Assembly (NCBI GenBank): GCA_003224145.1
Contig: QHYN01000207.1
Span: 1 to 47,211 of the forward strand
Length of the DNA stretch: 47,211 nt
From: Acidobacteriota bacterium
GTDB lineage: Bacteria; Acidobacteriota; Terriglobia; Acidiferrales; UBA7541
Direction: 5' to 3'
Positions 26,093 through 35,952 of this stretch are shown in pieces. The notes under the pieces were generated by a model, which ran no database searches, had not been told where the DNA came from, and saw nothing but the letters and a program-made list of their open reading frames with translations. A program made the position numbers and the translations under genes. Within the stretch, counting starts at the first letter, position 1; every line of letters starts with the position of its first letter.

Positions 26093-26614
26093 TTGGCCTG
26101 CGTTACTTTACCGGTGATAGCCGGGACTTAATCATGCATGCTTGGCCGTCGCACCAGTTCAGGTGTGCCCGCAACGCTGCACCAGCTTTTCATTTCCCGC
26201 TTCCCCGTCATCCGCCCACAATCCAGAAAGGGGTTGCTAATCGGCTGCCAAGCAGGCCACTTCTACGCATAGCCAAACTCTACAGCCAGGTTCTTTCGGG
26301 CCATCCCGACGGTCTCCTCGAGCCACTTTCATGAACACGCGTTTCGCGGGGCGGAATACAACGAAGCGGGTGGAATGATTCCTTTGCGCTAGAAACCTGC
26401 CGGATTTAGATGCGCTAAGTCATTGTGTTGCCCTTACCGCTTCTGGCTGAACTCGCTGTTGCCAAACCGCATAGTTTCGAGCAGCTCAACAAGCGCGATT
26501 CCAAGGCTGAAAAGGATCTGAAGTTCGCCGAGAATGCTGGGTCCATTCTGCACGCATTCTTCGATAGAGACTGCTTACCACTGTCCCTGCGTGGCTTCGA
26601 ATGAACCACCCCGA
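26093..26614. other. Gap between genes with one possible gene remnant (26425-26604, +)
   Basis: No full gene is seen. A 59-codon plus frame from GTG 26425 to TGA 26604 has natural-looking composition (for instance 'PHSFEQLNKRDSKAEKDLKF', then 'NAGSILHAFFDRD'), but no binding site and no upstream continuation. It could be a decayed gene end or a small protein. The rest has neither repeats nor terminators that I could find. Confidence 0.3.
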
Positions 26615-27976
26615 CTACTTGCGAGAGCGATTGCCCTTCGGCTGCAGGTAGTGCGTGAAGGTCCATTCCCCGATGTCGATCCCCGCAGCCAGCCCGTCCT
26701 CGTTGGCGGACCGGTAGTGGATGCCACCGTAAAGGCGACTGACGGCCGCCTCACTGGCGGCAGCGGAGAAGCCAGTGAAGCTGCGGGTCACTCCTGGCAA
26801 GAAATCCGAACCAGTAGTGAAGGCGATGCTGTCCGTGCCATAGAATCTGGCCAGCACCGTCGAGGCCGCGCCACTGAAGGTACTGTGGCCAGAAGTGTAG
26901 TCAGGGAATGGAGGAGTGACGATGAACGAGCTCCAAGTCGGATCGGCGACCGTGGAGGAATTATCATCCGTGTCACCGTTGCGAATGGCTGTCACCGGGC
27001 GCCAGAAGTTGTAGGTGTACTTCGCGTCCCAAGCACAGATGGCTGCGTCAGCCATGGCGATGTTCAAAAGTGCGAACAGGCGCGCATTTTCTTCCAGCGT
27101 GTTACCCTTCGCGGCGGCGATGTCCTGCGCAATACTATTCCAGTGCCCAGGTGGTGTCTCAGTGCCGGCACCGTCTGCCCAAAATAGGGCGATCAGATCT
27201 TGCTCAGATGTGCGTGCAGAGCCAACTGCCGCGCCCAGTGCTTTGACTTCGTTGTAGTCCGCAGCGTACTTCTCGTTAGTAAGGGCGGGCGGTCCCGGCG
27301 GACGGAACTGCGAACTGTTAGTCATGGCGAAGGGTGTGACGAATGCCCATTGTGGCAACAAGTACGGAGCAAACGCAGGCGGCGTCGGCTGCCAAACGCC
27401 AGGGCCGCTGCCCGAAGGGGGAGGGACCGTTGTCCCAGAACCGTCGTTGCCGCGCCGGGCGAGAATCTCGTCCGCGACCGATTCGCCCCAGGCGATGCCG
27501 GCGTTCTTCTGTGGGTCCTTCGGGATGGCGGTCAGAATCGTCGTATGGAGATCATCGAAACTGGGCGCATTTGCGGGGAAGAGAGTGACGAGTACCCTGT
27601 GCGCGGCGGCGCTGGCAGCGGCTTCCTCGGAAGCGCTGGCTGGCACCGCGCCTTGCACAAGATAAGCCTCGTGCCTGCGGTCGATGCCATTGATCGCGTC
27701 GTAAATTGATGCGTGGAGAATGGCGAGAGCGCGCGAGGCTATCGGCGGCGGCGTCCTGCCAGTGCGAATGGCATTGAGCGCAGCGGTGTTCCACTCGATG
27801 ACTACGTCACCATCGGCCGTTCCATTCGTGAAGGGACGTCCAACGCCCTCCTGCCTGTGGACAGAGAATTCGCCGCTGACTTGTGAGTTGGGGTTTTGCC
27901 CCGAGGCCGCGATCACAATGACGAAGGAGGATAGGGCAGCGAGCCATCCGTAGGTTTGTCTGCGAGTCTTGGTCAT
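26615..27976 (-). CDS. Vanadium-dependent haloperoxidase
   Basis: The 453-residue secreted protein (N-terminal hydrophobic signal to about residue 26) has all the vanadate-site residues of fungal vanadium chloroperoxidase with the same spacing. K319 and R326 lie in 'KYTYNFWRP', S362-G363-H364 in 'PDYTSGHSTF', and R414 and H420 in 'SRLYGGIHY'. H420 would coordinate vanadate and H364 act as acid/base. The fold is PAP2-like and helical. Such enzymes oxidise halides with H2O2 to halogenate organics; bacterial members may instead be phosphatases. It is upstream-adjacent, on the same strand, to the split Tat gene. Confidence 0.9.
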   Translation of the reverse strand: MTKTRRQTYGWLAALSSFVIVIAASGQNPNSQVSGEFSVHRQEGVGRPFTNGTADGDVVIEWNTAALNAIRTGRTPPPIASRALAILHASIYDAINGIDRRHEAYLVQGAVPASASEEAAASAAAHRVLVTLFPANAPSFDDLHTTILTAIPKDPQKNAGIAWGESVADEILARRGNDGSGTTVPPPSGSGPGVWQPTPPAFAPYLLPQWAFVTPFAMTNSSQFRPPGPPALTNEKYAADYNEVKALGAAVGSARTSEQDLIALFWADGAGTETPPGHWNSIAQDIAAAKGNTLEENARLFALLNIAMADAAICAWDAKYTYNFWRPVTAIRNGDTDDNSSTVADPTWSSFIVTPPFPDYTSGHSTFSGAASTVLARFYGTDSIAFTTGSDFLPGVTRSFTGFSAAASEAAVSRLYGGIHYRSANEDGLAAGIDIGEWTFTHYLQPKGNRSRK

Positions 27977-28188
27977 GAGACTTTTTTCCTATGCAGCCCG
28001 GACAAATTTGCCCGCAGAAGGAGGCGCGTGCTCACAGAAAAACTGACTGCTCACCCATTGGCACAAAATATTACCGGCTCAGGTCATTAGACCGACGGCG
28101 AGTGGAGTCCCTTTCGCTAGAGCCAACACTGCTGCGGCGGCAGGTTAGCCGGCCCGCCACGGATGTGCTGTCCTGCCTAGCAATGACG

Positions 28189-29115
28189 TCAGAAGAACAC
28201 GCCGTTGTGTTCCGTGCCGAATTGCGCGAAATCCGTGTGCGTAGTTGCTGGATCAGATTCGAAGTGGAAGCCGTGCCCGGTCTCCCGCGGCGTCGTGGCC
28301 GAGACCGCAATCGTCGCGGAACACTCGAAGAAGTCGCCACGGAACTTGTTCGTCGAATCGCTGAATCCGGGCACGCTGCGGGTGACGCCGCTCCACTCGA
28401 TTCTCATCGAGTTGATTATGGCGCCAAAAATCCCGAGGGCGTGCGCCGGATCGAAACTGTTGGGAACCGTGAAAACGTCGAAGACCGAGCAGACATTATG
28501 CACCAGCAACTGCGCCGTCCCTCCTCCAAGGTCCACCTTCCCGCTGCCGACGGGATAAGGAGTGCCCCAAAGGACGAGCGAGCCAGCCATAATCCCTGGG
28601 TCATAGGAGTGGAAGCCCAACGGGCTGCCATGGGGGGTCGCAGCGCTCACCCCCAAACTGTCCAATCATATGAAGCCAATGGTACCGCGGTGCCGCTCAT
28701 TGTCGAGCCCGATGAAGATACCGTCCATAAGGCGCATGTCGCAGTGGAAGTCGTAAATTGCGCTCTGGCCGCTATTGAGGTCCGTGCCTTTGCCCGAGAA
28801 AATCAAATCGGCTTGGGCGATCACGCCGGTGAAGTCGGTGATGATAGACGGGTCGTGGCCGGCGTTAGGGCTGGCTGTAGAGTCCGCATCAACAGGACCG
28901 GGGAAAAAAAAGTGGATTCCTGGAGGCGTTGTTAAGTGCGGGATGGGGCGTGGCACAGCCGGACAATCGTGATGGCTGGCCTCCTGCGCCAGCGCCCGGG
29001 TGTACAATCCCGAGCCCAGAACGAGTCCCGCACCGGCTGCTCCGCGGATTACGTTGCGTCGAGATACAATCCGCGTTTGAGGCTCGCGCGGGGGGTGATT
29101 CGCTTCGTCATTCAT
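28189..29115 (-). pseudogene. Tat-exported protein gene split by one in-frame TGA
   Basis: ATG 29115 (AGGAGAG upstream) starts a protein with a twin-arginine signal 'SRRNVIRGAAGAGLVLGSG' (about residues 18-36). The frame meets TGA at 28666-28668 after residue 149, then continues in the same phase for another 158 codons to 28189. The downstream half is natural coding sequence. Together they would encode about 308 residues of a beta-rich periplasmic protein of unknown family. The second half could restart at TTG 28665 directly after the stop, but no binding site is seen. A point mutation, sequencing error or read-through would explain it. Confidence 0.6.
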
Positions 29116-29494
29116 GTTGCTCTCCTGGGCCTTTCGGGAAGCGGACTGAGATAGATCCGCTTGCCGTGGCGAAACAATCGAGAGAAGGGCCGAAGGAACC
29201 GAGGAAAACGGAGGGACCGGCGGGGATTCTGTGCTTCGTTCTTGCCCGTGTCAACAAAAATCGAACTACTGGTAGGGGGAGAACCATGTGTGCCGCTCGC
29301 TTGGCTGAATAACGCGCTACCCGTAGAAATGACCGTCCTCGGCATTTCGATTCGAGCCACCGATGCAGTAACTCCCGGATGGTCGGCTAACCGGAAGTTG
29401 GGATGTCGGGACCGGAATCCTCCCCCGTGTCTGAACGTGGAGCCTCGTCAACGAGGCCGGTAAGGGCGAGTTCAGACCATTACACCATCGCGGA
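29116..29494. other. Intergenic region containing nested perfect hairpins (29429-29477)
   Basis: GTCTGAAC/GTTCAGAC (29429-29436, 29470-29477) encloses GCCTCG-TCAA-CGAGGC (29442-29457). The minus strand just outside starts with TCCGCGATGGTGTAATGG, which looks like a tRNA 5' end, but no matching acceptor 3' strand or proper T-loop is found, so no tRNA is called. The hairpins may terminate the 29495 gene's transcript or be a structured RNA. Confidence 0.35.
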
Positions 29495-29896
29495 TTACTT
29501 CGGGGCGTGCCCTTTTCTTTCTGCGTCCAGCTTCGTGAGGAATTCTTCAAACTTCGGTTTTTGTTCCGGCGTGAGGATCACTCGAATCTGATTGCGGCCT
29601 TTCTGACGCAACTGCTCAATCTGTGCATCCGACTGCTCGTGAATCATTTTCGCTTCGGCATGCCACTGCATCAGAATGGCATCCAATTGTTTCGCCTGGT
29701 CACTCGTCAAGCCCAACTCCTGCGTCATCTGCTCGACCCGGTGAGCACGCCGCACCGGCTCTGGCAGCGGCGCGTTGGCTGCAGCGACTGACCGATGGGC
29801 GTAGCCATAGCCGATCATTCCGCCCAGCGCCGCTCCCAGCAGAAAAACGATGCCCACCCAAACGGCTGCTTTCCGCCTTGCGGGTGTTTCGCTCAT
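29495..29896 (-). CDS. Spy/CpxP-like periplasmic heavy-metal-sensor-type protein
   Basis: The 133-residue protein has an N-terminal membrane anchor (about 12-31), then a helical 'LTSDQAKQLDAILMQWHAEAK' (about 62-82) and 'LTPEQKPKFEEFLTKLDAER', the LTxxQ motif pair of Spy/CpxP/ZraP proteins. These dimerise as periplasmic chaperones or sensors in envelope stress. The ATG overlaps the anti-sigma gene stop by four bases (ATGA), so it is co-translated. It is the last gene of the sigma/anti-sigma operon and may be a regulator or effector of that system. Confidence 0.85.
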   Translation of the reverse strand: MSETPARRKAAVWVGIVFLLGAALGGMIGYGYAHRSVAAANAPLPEPVRRAHRVEQMTQELGLTSDQAKQLDAILMQWHAEAKMIHEQSDAQIEQLRQKGRNQIRVILTPEQKPKFEEFLTKLDAERKGHAPK

Positions 29897-30405
29897 GGAT
29901 TGCTCTCTTCCATGCTGATCAGGACATCGTCCTGATTCGTTTGCTGCGGCGCTTCAAAGATGGATTCCTGAGGTGCTGCGCCTTTCAAGGGATAACTCGG
30001 CGCCTTCATTGCTTTCTCGTAGAACCACGTGCTTCCTGCCAACAGCACCACTGCCGTAATCCAAGCCAGTCGCGACGCAAAACGCGGAAATTCACTCCAA
30101 GCGCTCACCCGCAGCGAGAGTTCCTTCTCGCGCGCGGCGATGGCATTCATGACGCGCGCCGCAAACCACGGCCTCGCATCCTCCGCGAAACTGGCGGCTC
30201 CTTGGAACAGTCTCTTCGTCGCAGCAAGATCCTGCGCCGCTTCGCGGCAACTTTCGCACGAAGTTACGTGTTCGCGCTCCGCCTGGGGTAGGCTCTCAAT
30301 CAATCCTTCGACACTGATCGCGCCGGCATGCTTCGTCGCTGCCTCTTCGAAGGAGTCACGCAACCTCCCGCATTCTGCATTGTTCTTCTTCAGCAGGTTC
30401 CACAT
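29893..30405 (-). CDS. Anti-sigma factor with zinc-finger-like HC2 domain
   Basis: The 170-residue protein has a cytoplasmic HxxxCxxC motif (H46, C50, C53: EREHVTSCESC). A single membrane helix at about 112-128 and a short periplasmic tail follow. This is the ZAS/zf-HC2 layout that binds an ECF sigma factor and releases it on stress. It follows the sigma gene by 27 bases and overlaps the Spy-like gene. The periplasmic part (about 40 residues) is short. Confidence 0.88.
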   Translation of the reverse strand: MWNLLKKNNAECGRLRDSFEEAATKHAGAISVEGLIESLPQAEREHVTSCESCREAAQDLAATKRLFQGAASFAEDARPWFAARVMNAIAAREKELSLRVSAWSEFPRFASRLAWITAVVLLAGSTWFYEKAMKAPSYPLKGAAPQESIFEAPQQTNQDDVLISMEESNP

Positions 30406-30432
30406 ACCCGCCTCCTTGCCGCCGCGTGCTCC

Positions 30433-31122
30433 TCAGTTTCCGCGCGCTTTGGCCTGCTTTACCAGCCGCCGCCGCGCCCGGAACAGCCTCACCTTCACGG
30501 TGTTTGCATTCAAGTCCAAAACTTCCGCAATCTCTTCAATCGAAAACCCTTCCACTTCTTTCAGCATCAGCATAAGCCGGTCCCGTTCCTCCAGCCCGGC
30601 CAGCAGCCGCTCCAGGCGCTGCCTTGCTTCCAGTCTCGCGCTGATGTCCGGCCCGTCATTCTTCCTTTCCGCGGAATGGATCACCTGCCTCGCCTGCTCT
30701 TCGCTCAAATCCGATTCATACACCAGCGGCCGCACTTTTTTCTTTCTTAGCAAGTCCCAGCACTCGTTCACCGTAATCTTATACAGCCAGGTGCTGAACG
30801 CCGCCCGCTGGTCGAACCGCTTCAGCGAAAAATACGCTTTGACGAATACTTGCTGCGCAATGTCTTCCACGTCTTCGCGCTTTCTCAGTATCCCTCCCGC
30901 TACGGCAAATACGCGGTGCTGGTGGCGCCGGATCAATTCCTCAAACGCGTCCTTCTCCTCGGCTTGGGTCCGCCCCACGAGTTCCCGGTCATCGGCGGCG
31001 GCGACCGGCCTGGAAATTTGTCCCCTCCGAGCCTTCACCGAGGAAGACGCATCCAAGGGCTCTGTTTTTGGGACGTGCGCCATACGATTTTGGTTACGAC
31101 CAATATCTCCAGATTTCCCCAT
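30433..31122 (-). CDS. ECF RNA polymerase sigma factor
   Basis: The 229-residue protein has region 2 ('DAFEELIRRHQHRVFAVAGG', 'DVEDIAQQVFVKAYFSLKRF', 'FSTWLYKITVNECWDLLRKK') and region 4 ('MLMLKEVEGFSIEEIAEVL', 'NANTVKVRLFRARRRL'), separated by a Glu-rich linker. It directs RNA polymerase to its own regulon, and the anti-sigma downstream should hold it inactive. The N-terminal 45 residues are an extension; ATG 31083 is an alternative start. It is divergent from the XRE regulator 77 bases away, and both may share control elements. Confidence 0.92.
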   Translation of the reverse strand: MGKSGDIGRNQNRMAHVPKTEPLDASSSVKARRGQISRPVAAADDRELVGRTQAEEKDAFEELIRRHQHRVFAVAGGILRKREDVEDIAQQVFVKAYFSLKRFDQRAAFSTWLYKITVNECWDLLRKKKVRPLVYESDLSEEQARQVIHSAERKNDGPDISARLEARQRLERLLAGLEERDRLMLMLKEVEGFSIEEIAEVLDLNANTVKVRLFRARRRLVKQAKARGN

Positions 31123-31199
31123 CCTGCATCATCTGTTTCATTTCGCTGGCCCTAACTTTTTACTTGCTTCGGCTCGTGGCAACATGCAATAATATCTTC

Positions 31200-31571
31200 A
31201 TGATTATTGGCGACCGTCTTCGCGCACTCCGCGAAGAAAAGAAACTCTCCCAGGGCGACATCGAAAAGCGTACAGGCCTGCTTCGTTGTTACATTTCTCG
31301 CGTGGAAAATGGTCATACTGTCCCGGCCATCGAAACGCTCGAAAAGATGGCCCGCGCTCTCGAATGCCCACTCTATCAACTTTTTTATGACGGTGAGGAA
31401 CCGCCGCAGTTGCCGAATCTCCCGAAGCGCAAGTCATCCGACGACATTGCCTGGGGCAGCGTCGGGAAAGAAGCACGCTTTCTCAACAAGCTTCGCCGCT
31501 TGCTGGGCAAAGTGGAAGAGGGCGATCGTAAACTCATTCTCTACATGGCCCAGAAAATGGCCAACCGGTAG
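31200..31571 (+). CDS. XRE-family transcriptional regulator
   Basis: The 123-residue protein has an N-terminal Cro/C1-type helix-turn-helix (residues 3-60, 'LRALREEKKLSQGDIEKRTG', 'YISRVENGHTVPAIETLEKM'). A short linker (PNLPKRKSSDDIAWG) and a helical C-terminal part ('FLNKLRRLLGKVEEGDRKLI') that may dimerise follow. The target is unknown; it is divergent from the ECF sigma gene and may regulate it. A longer in-frame start at 31068 overlaps the sigma gene and is rejected. Confidence 0.88.
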   Translation: MIIGDRLRALREEKKLSQGDIEKRTGLLRCYISRVENGHTVPAIETLEKMARALECPLYQLFYDGEEPPQLPNLPKRKSSDDIAWGSVGKEARFLNKLRRLLGKVEEGDRKLILYMAQKMANR

Positions 31572-31625
31572 TTCCGCGGCTGCACTTTCACGGGAACGGT
31601 TGTTACTGTCAAGGCGAATTAAGCG

Positions 31626-31659
31626 GAGGCCGCGCAATTCCATTACGCGGCCTCTTTTT
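31626..31659 (+). terminator. Rho-independent terminator
   Basis: A perfect nine-base-pair stem GAGGCCGCG/CGCGGCCTC (31626-31634, 31646-31654) with an 11-base loop is followed by TTTTT. It ends the XRE transcript; the convergent guaA 3' end is 92 bases away. Confidence 0.88.
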
Positions 31660-31750
31660 CTGCCGGTTTTGCTGTTTTTCAGCAAGCTTTCCTTCCGGGT
31701 GTCTCTCCTTCGTTTCTAGGCGTCTCTCGTGCTTGGAGTCCTGTGTTCGG

Positions 31751-33325
31751 CTACTCCCATTCAATCGTGCTAGGTGGTTTAGAACTGATATCATACACAA
31801 CCCTGGTGACGCCCCTCACTTCATTCACAATGCGTGTCGAGATCCGTTCGAGTACTTCCTCCGGCAGCTTCACCCAGTCCGCTGTCATGGCATCATCCGA
31901 TTCCACCACCCGTACCGCCACGGTCAGTCCATACGTCCGGCCATCCCCCATTACACCGACGCTCCGGACTGGCAGCAATACCGCGAACGCTTGCCAGACC
32001 TTCTCATACAGTCCCGCCCGCCGAATCTCCTCAACTACAATGGCATCAGCATCTTGCAGGATAACCAGATGTGTATGGGTGACCTCCCCAAGGAGCCGCA
32101 CGGCCAGTCCCGGTCCGGGAAACGGGTGTTTCACCAGAATCTCAGGAGGCAACCCCAGATCCTTTCCGATGCGCCGAACCTCGTCCTTGAACAGGTCCCG
32201 AAGCGGTTCGATGAGCGCGAAGGGCATTTGCGCAGGCAGCCCCCCCACATTGTGGTGCGTTTTAATCGTCGCCGACGGGCCCTTCACCGAAACCGACTCA
32301 ATCACATCCGGGTACAGCGTTCCCTGCACCAGGTAACCAATCTCCCCGTGAGCCTCCCCCCCCTGTAACTTCTGCGCCTCCTCGGCAAAGACGGCGATAA
32401 ACTCCCTCCCGATGCGCCTTCGCTTCTCCTCCGGGTCCGTAACCCCTTTCAATAGAACGAGAAACCGGTCTGATGCATCCACTCCGATGACGTGCAGCTT
32501 CAGCCGCTCGCGCAGCATCTCCAGCGTTTGCTCAAACTCATTCTTTCGCAGCAGACCGGTATTCACGAAGATATTCGTCAGCCGGTTGCCCATCGCCCGG
32601 TGCACGAGCACGGCCGCCACGGTCGAGTCCACGCCACCGCTCAGCCCGCAAATCGCCCATTTGTTCCCCACCTTCGCGCGGATTGCCTGCGTGGTTTCTT
32701 CGATAAACGCAGCCCCGCTCCATTTCGGCTCGGCCTTGCACACCCGGAACAGGAAATTCCTCAGCAGCTCCGTTCCGTGCTCGGTGTGCTTCACCTCCAC
32801 GTGGAACTGCGTGGCGTAAATTCTCCTTTTCGGATCCTCCACGGAGGCGATGGCGTTTGCTGTGTGTCCCGTGGCGCGAAATCCTATGGGGAGGCCTCGC
32901 ACGTGGTCTCCATGGCTGTTCCAAATTCGCAGCGCCTCCGGCACCCCCGCGAACAGCTCGGAGCTGTCGGGCCCACCCTGACAATCCACTCTCAGGTGGG
33001 CGCGCCCATATTCCCGCCGCTCCGCCTTTTCGACCCTTCCCCCGAGCGTGTGCGCAACCCACTGCATGCCATAGCAAATTCCCAGAACGGGAATCCCAAG
33101 TTCCAGCACCTGGGGATCGCACTTCGGCGCGTCGGCGTCGTACACCGAGCTCGGCCCGCCCGACAATACAATCCCGGCGGGCTCGAGTTTCTGGATCTCC
33201 TCCATCGGCGTGTTGCACGGCAAAATCGCGGAGAAAACCTGCTGCTCGCGGATGCGGCGCGCAATCAATTGCGTATACTGCCCGCCGAAGTCCAGCACCA
33301 CCACTCCGCCGAGTTCCGCCTTCAT
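31751..33325 (-). CDS. guaA: GMP synthase (glutamine-hydrolysing)
   Basis: The enzyme converts XMP, ATP and glutamine to GMP. The N-terminal class I glutaminase has the nucleophile Cys in 'GICYGMQ' (about residue 84). The ATP pyrophosphatase domain has the P-loop 'GLSGGVDST', and the C-terminal dimer domain ends 'STIEWE', the canonical GuaA terminus. ATG 33325 with GGGAGGCAGG upstream gives the usual 524 residues; an earlier frame start at 33382 is ignored. It is the last gene of nfo-leuS-guaA. Confidence 0.96.
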   Translation of the reverse strand: MKAELGGVVVLDFGGQYTQLIARRIREQQVFSAILPCNTPMEEIQKLEPAGIVLSGGPSSVYDADAPKCDPQVLELGIPVLGICYGMQWVAHTLGGRVEKAERREYGRAHLRVDCQGGPDSSELFAGVPEALRIWNSHGDHVRGLPIGFRATGHTANAIASVEDPKRRIYATQFHVEVKHTEHGTELLRNFLFRVCKAEPKWSGAAFIEETTQAIRAKVGNKWAICGLSGGVDSTVAAVLVHRAMGNRLTNIFVNTGLLRKNEFEQTLEMLRERLKLHVIGVDASDRFLVLLKGVTDPEEKRRRIGREFIAVFAEEAQKLQGGEAHGEIGYLVQGTLYPDVIESVSVKGPSATIKTHHNVGGLPAQMPFALIEPLRDLFKDEVRRIGKDLGLPPEILVKHPFPGPGLAVRLLGEVTHTHLVILQDADAIVVEEIRRAGLYEKVWQAFAVLLPVRSVGVMGDGRTYGLTVAVRVVESDDAMTADWVKLPEEVLERISTRIVNEVRGVTRVVYDISSKPPSTIEWE

Positions 33326-33394
33326 CCTGCCTCCCTGCTCATGCTCCCGCTCCGCCACTCGCCTCGCCGCACTTTCTGCCACGCCGCCCTCCTG

Positions 33395-35947
33395 TTAAGA
33401 CACCACCAGGTTCAGCAATCTGTCCGGCACAAAAATCTTCTTCACGATGCGTTTCCCGTTCGCATGATGTGCCACACCGGGATCGGCCAGCGCCAGCTTC
33501 AGTACTTCTTCCTCGCCTGCCCCCGCCGCCACCTTCACTCTTCCCCGCACTCGGCCATTTACCTGGACAGGGATTTCGACCTCTACATTTTGCGAAAGCT
33601 GAACCTGCTCCACTCCCAAATAGGGCCACTTTGCATTCCACAAGCCGTCAGAATGTCCCAGCATTTCCCAAAGCTCCTCAGCTAGGTGCGGAGTCATCGG
33701 CGCCAGCATTAGCGTGGCCATTTCTAGAATCTCCCGGCGCACTTCCGGTCGCACTCCTTCTTCCAATGGCTCTTGGGCATAGATTTCATTTGTCAGTTCC
33801 ATAATCAGCGCGATCGCTGAATTGAAGTGCCAGCGCGTTTCAAAATCGCTGGTCACTCGTTGCAACGTCTGGTAGGTTTTGCGAATCAACTCTCTTTCCT
33901 TTTCAGACACAGCGCTGCGGCCAAAATCAAAATTGCCCACGTTCGCAAGCGCCTCTGCGTGCCGCTCGATCAGCCGGTACACGCGGTTCAGAAACCGCCA
34001 CGAGCCCTCGATGCTCTCTTCACTCCACTCCAGATCCTTCTCCGGCGGCGCTGCAAACAGCGTGTAAAGTCGCCCCGTATCCGCTCCATACTTCTGCGCC
34101 ATTTCCTCCCCGCCAACTACGTTCCCCCGCGACTTCGACATGGCCACGCCACCCCTCAGCACCATCCCTTGCGTAAAGAGACGCGCCACCGGCTCAGCAT
34201 GCTTGATCAAGCCGAGGTCGCGCATCACCTTGCACCAAAAGCGCGAGTAGAGAAGATGAAGAATGGCGTGCTCGATGCCGCCGATGTACTGGTCGATGGG
34301 AAACCAGTAATTGACCTTCGCAGAATCGAAGGGAGCCTTGTCGTTGTGGGCGTCGCAGTAGCGGTAGAAATACCAGGACGAATCCACGAATGTGTCCATT
34401 GTGTCGGTCTCGCGACGCGCTGGCCCGCCGCATTTCGGGCAAATCGTATTCACAAATTCCGGCGTCGACGCCAGCAGCGAACCGCCCTCTCCTGTCAATT
34501 TCACGTCTTGGGGAAGAATCACCGGTAGATCGCTATCAGGCACGGCTACGATCCCATCCTTAGCGCAATACACCACGGGAATCGGCGTGCCCCAATACCG
34601 TTGCCGCGAAATGCCCCAATCCTTCAGCCGGAAAATCGTCTCGCCGCGGCCAAATACTTTCTGCTCGGCAAACGCTGTCATTTTCGCGATCGCATCTAGC
34701 GGGGAAAGCCCGTTGTACGGCCCCGAATTCACGAGCTTGCCTTGCATGTGCTCGTCGAACGCCGTGGTCATTTTTTCAGCTTCCAACGGCTCGCCCTCGG
34801 GCGGCTGCACCACCACACGGACTGCCAAGCCATACTTCCTGCAAAATTCCAGGTCGCGCTGATCGTGCGCCGGCACGGCCATAATTGCGCCCGTGCCGTA
34901 CTCCATCAGCACGAAGTTGCCCACCCAGATGGGAATCTTTTCGTTATTGAAGGGATTCACCGCATACCATCCGGTGAAAAATCCCTCCTTCTCCATTGTC
35001 GCCAGGTCCTCCGCCTTCACCGAAGCCTGGCGCATCTTCGCCAGTTTCCCCTCGGCTTCGACGCGCATCGCTGAACCTTTCAGCAGCCTCGTTACCAGTG
35101 GATGCGCCGGCGCCAGGATTACCGCCGTCGAACCATAAATCGTGTCGATCCGCGTGGTGAAAATTTCAATGGGTTCAGCGCCCGCCAGGTCCGCTACGGC
35201 AAACTTCACCTTCGCGCCTTGCGACTTCCCGATCCAGTTCTCCTGCATCACGATGACGCGCTCTGGCCATGTTCCCTCCAGTTGCTTCAAATCATCGAGC
35301 AACTGATCGGAGTAGGCAGTGGTCTTCAGGAACCACTGTTCAATCTCGCGCGATTCCACGAGCGTGTCTTCGTGCCGCCAGCAGTGACCGCCGTTGATCA
35401 CCTGCTCATTCGCCAGAACGGTGCAACATTTCGGACACCAGTTCACCCGGCTTTTCTTCCGGTACGCCAGCCCGCGTTCGAGCATGCGCAGGAAAAACCA
35501 CTGGTTCCAGCGGTAATACTCGGGCTCGCAGGTGGAAATCTCGCGCCGCCAGTCGTAGCTAAACCCAAACCGCCGCAACACCTTCTGAAATTCCGCAATA
35601 TTATTGTTGGTCCACGTGCGCGGATGCGTGCTGTTCTTGATCGCAGCGTTCTCCGCGGGCAGCCCAAACGCGTCCCAGCCCATCGGGTGCAGCACGTTGA
35701 ACCCGCGCATGCGCTTCACGCGCGCCACCACGTCGCCAATGGTGTAATTGCGCACGTGCCCCATGTGTGGCGTGCCGCTCGGGTACGGCAGCATTTCCAG
35801 CGTGTAATATTTCGGTTTCGAAGGATCCGCTTCCGATTCGAACACACGCGCTTCCGCCCAGCGCTTCTGCCACTTCGCTTCGACCTTCTGCGGGTCGTAG
35901 CCGCTCACTCCTCCCCCGCCCGCCCCCGTTGTGTTCTGCTCCGCCAC
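33395..35947 (-). CDS. leuS: Leucyl-tRNA synthetase
   Basis: The 850-residue class I synthetase has the HIGH-type motif HMGH (residues 61-64) and the KMSKS-type motif AMSKS in '[12 protein letters not shown]'. The CP1 editing domain contains '[13 protein letters not shown]' and '[14 protein letters not shown]'; Cys pairs (CPKC twice) are spread through the catalytic core. It charges tRNA-Leu and hydrolyses mischarged products. Start is GTG 35947. It is five bases after the nfo stop and 69 before guaA. Confidence 0.96.
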   Translation of the reverse strand: MAEQNTTGAGGGGVSGYDPQKVEAKWQKRWAEARVFESEADPSKPKYYTLEMLPYPSGTPHMGHVRNYTIGDVVARVKRMRGFNVLHPMGWDAFGLPAENAAIKNSTHPRTWTNNNIAEFQKVLRRFGFSYDWRREISTCEPEYYRWNQWFFLRMLERGLAYRKKSRVNWCPKCCTVLANEQVINGGHCWRHEDTLVESREIEQWFLKTTAYSDQLLDDLKQLEGTWPERVIVMQENWIGKSQGAKVKFAVADLAGAEPIEIFTTRIDTIYGSTAVILAPAHPLVTRLLKGSAMRVEAEGKLAKMRQASVKAEDLATMEKEGFFTGWYAVNPFNNEKIPIWVGNFVLMEYGTGAIMAVPAHDQRDLEFCRKYGLAVRVVVQPPEGEPLEAEKMTTAFDEHMQGKLVNSGPYNGLSPLDAIAKMTAFAEQKVFGRGETIFRLKDWGISRQRYWGTPIPVVYCAKDGIVAVPDSDLPVILPQDVKLTGEGGSLLASTPEFVNTICPKCGGPARRETDTMDTFVDSSWYFYRYCDAHNDKAPFDSAKVNYWFPIDQYIGGIEHAILHLLYSRFWCKVMRDLGLIKHAEPVARLFTQGMVLRGGVAMSKSRGNVVGGEEMAQKYGADTGRLYTLFAAPPEKDLEWSEESIEGSWRFLNRVYRLIERHAEALANVGNFDFGRSAVSEKERELIRKTYQTLQRVTSDFETRWHFNSAIALIMELTNEIYAQEPLEEGVRPEVRREILEMATLMLAPMTPHLAEELWEMLGHSDGLWNAKWPYLGVEQVQLSQNVEVEIPVQVNGRVRGRVKVAAGAGEEEVLKLALADPGVAHHANGKRIVKKIFVPDRLLNLVVS

Positions 35948-35952
35948 GCCCG

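Noticed and set aside
29416-29500. tRNA on the minus strand
   Set aside because: There is a tRNA-like 5' end only; acceptor partner and T-loop are missing.
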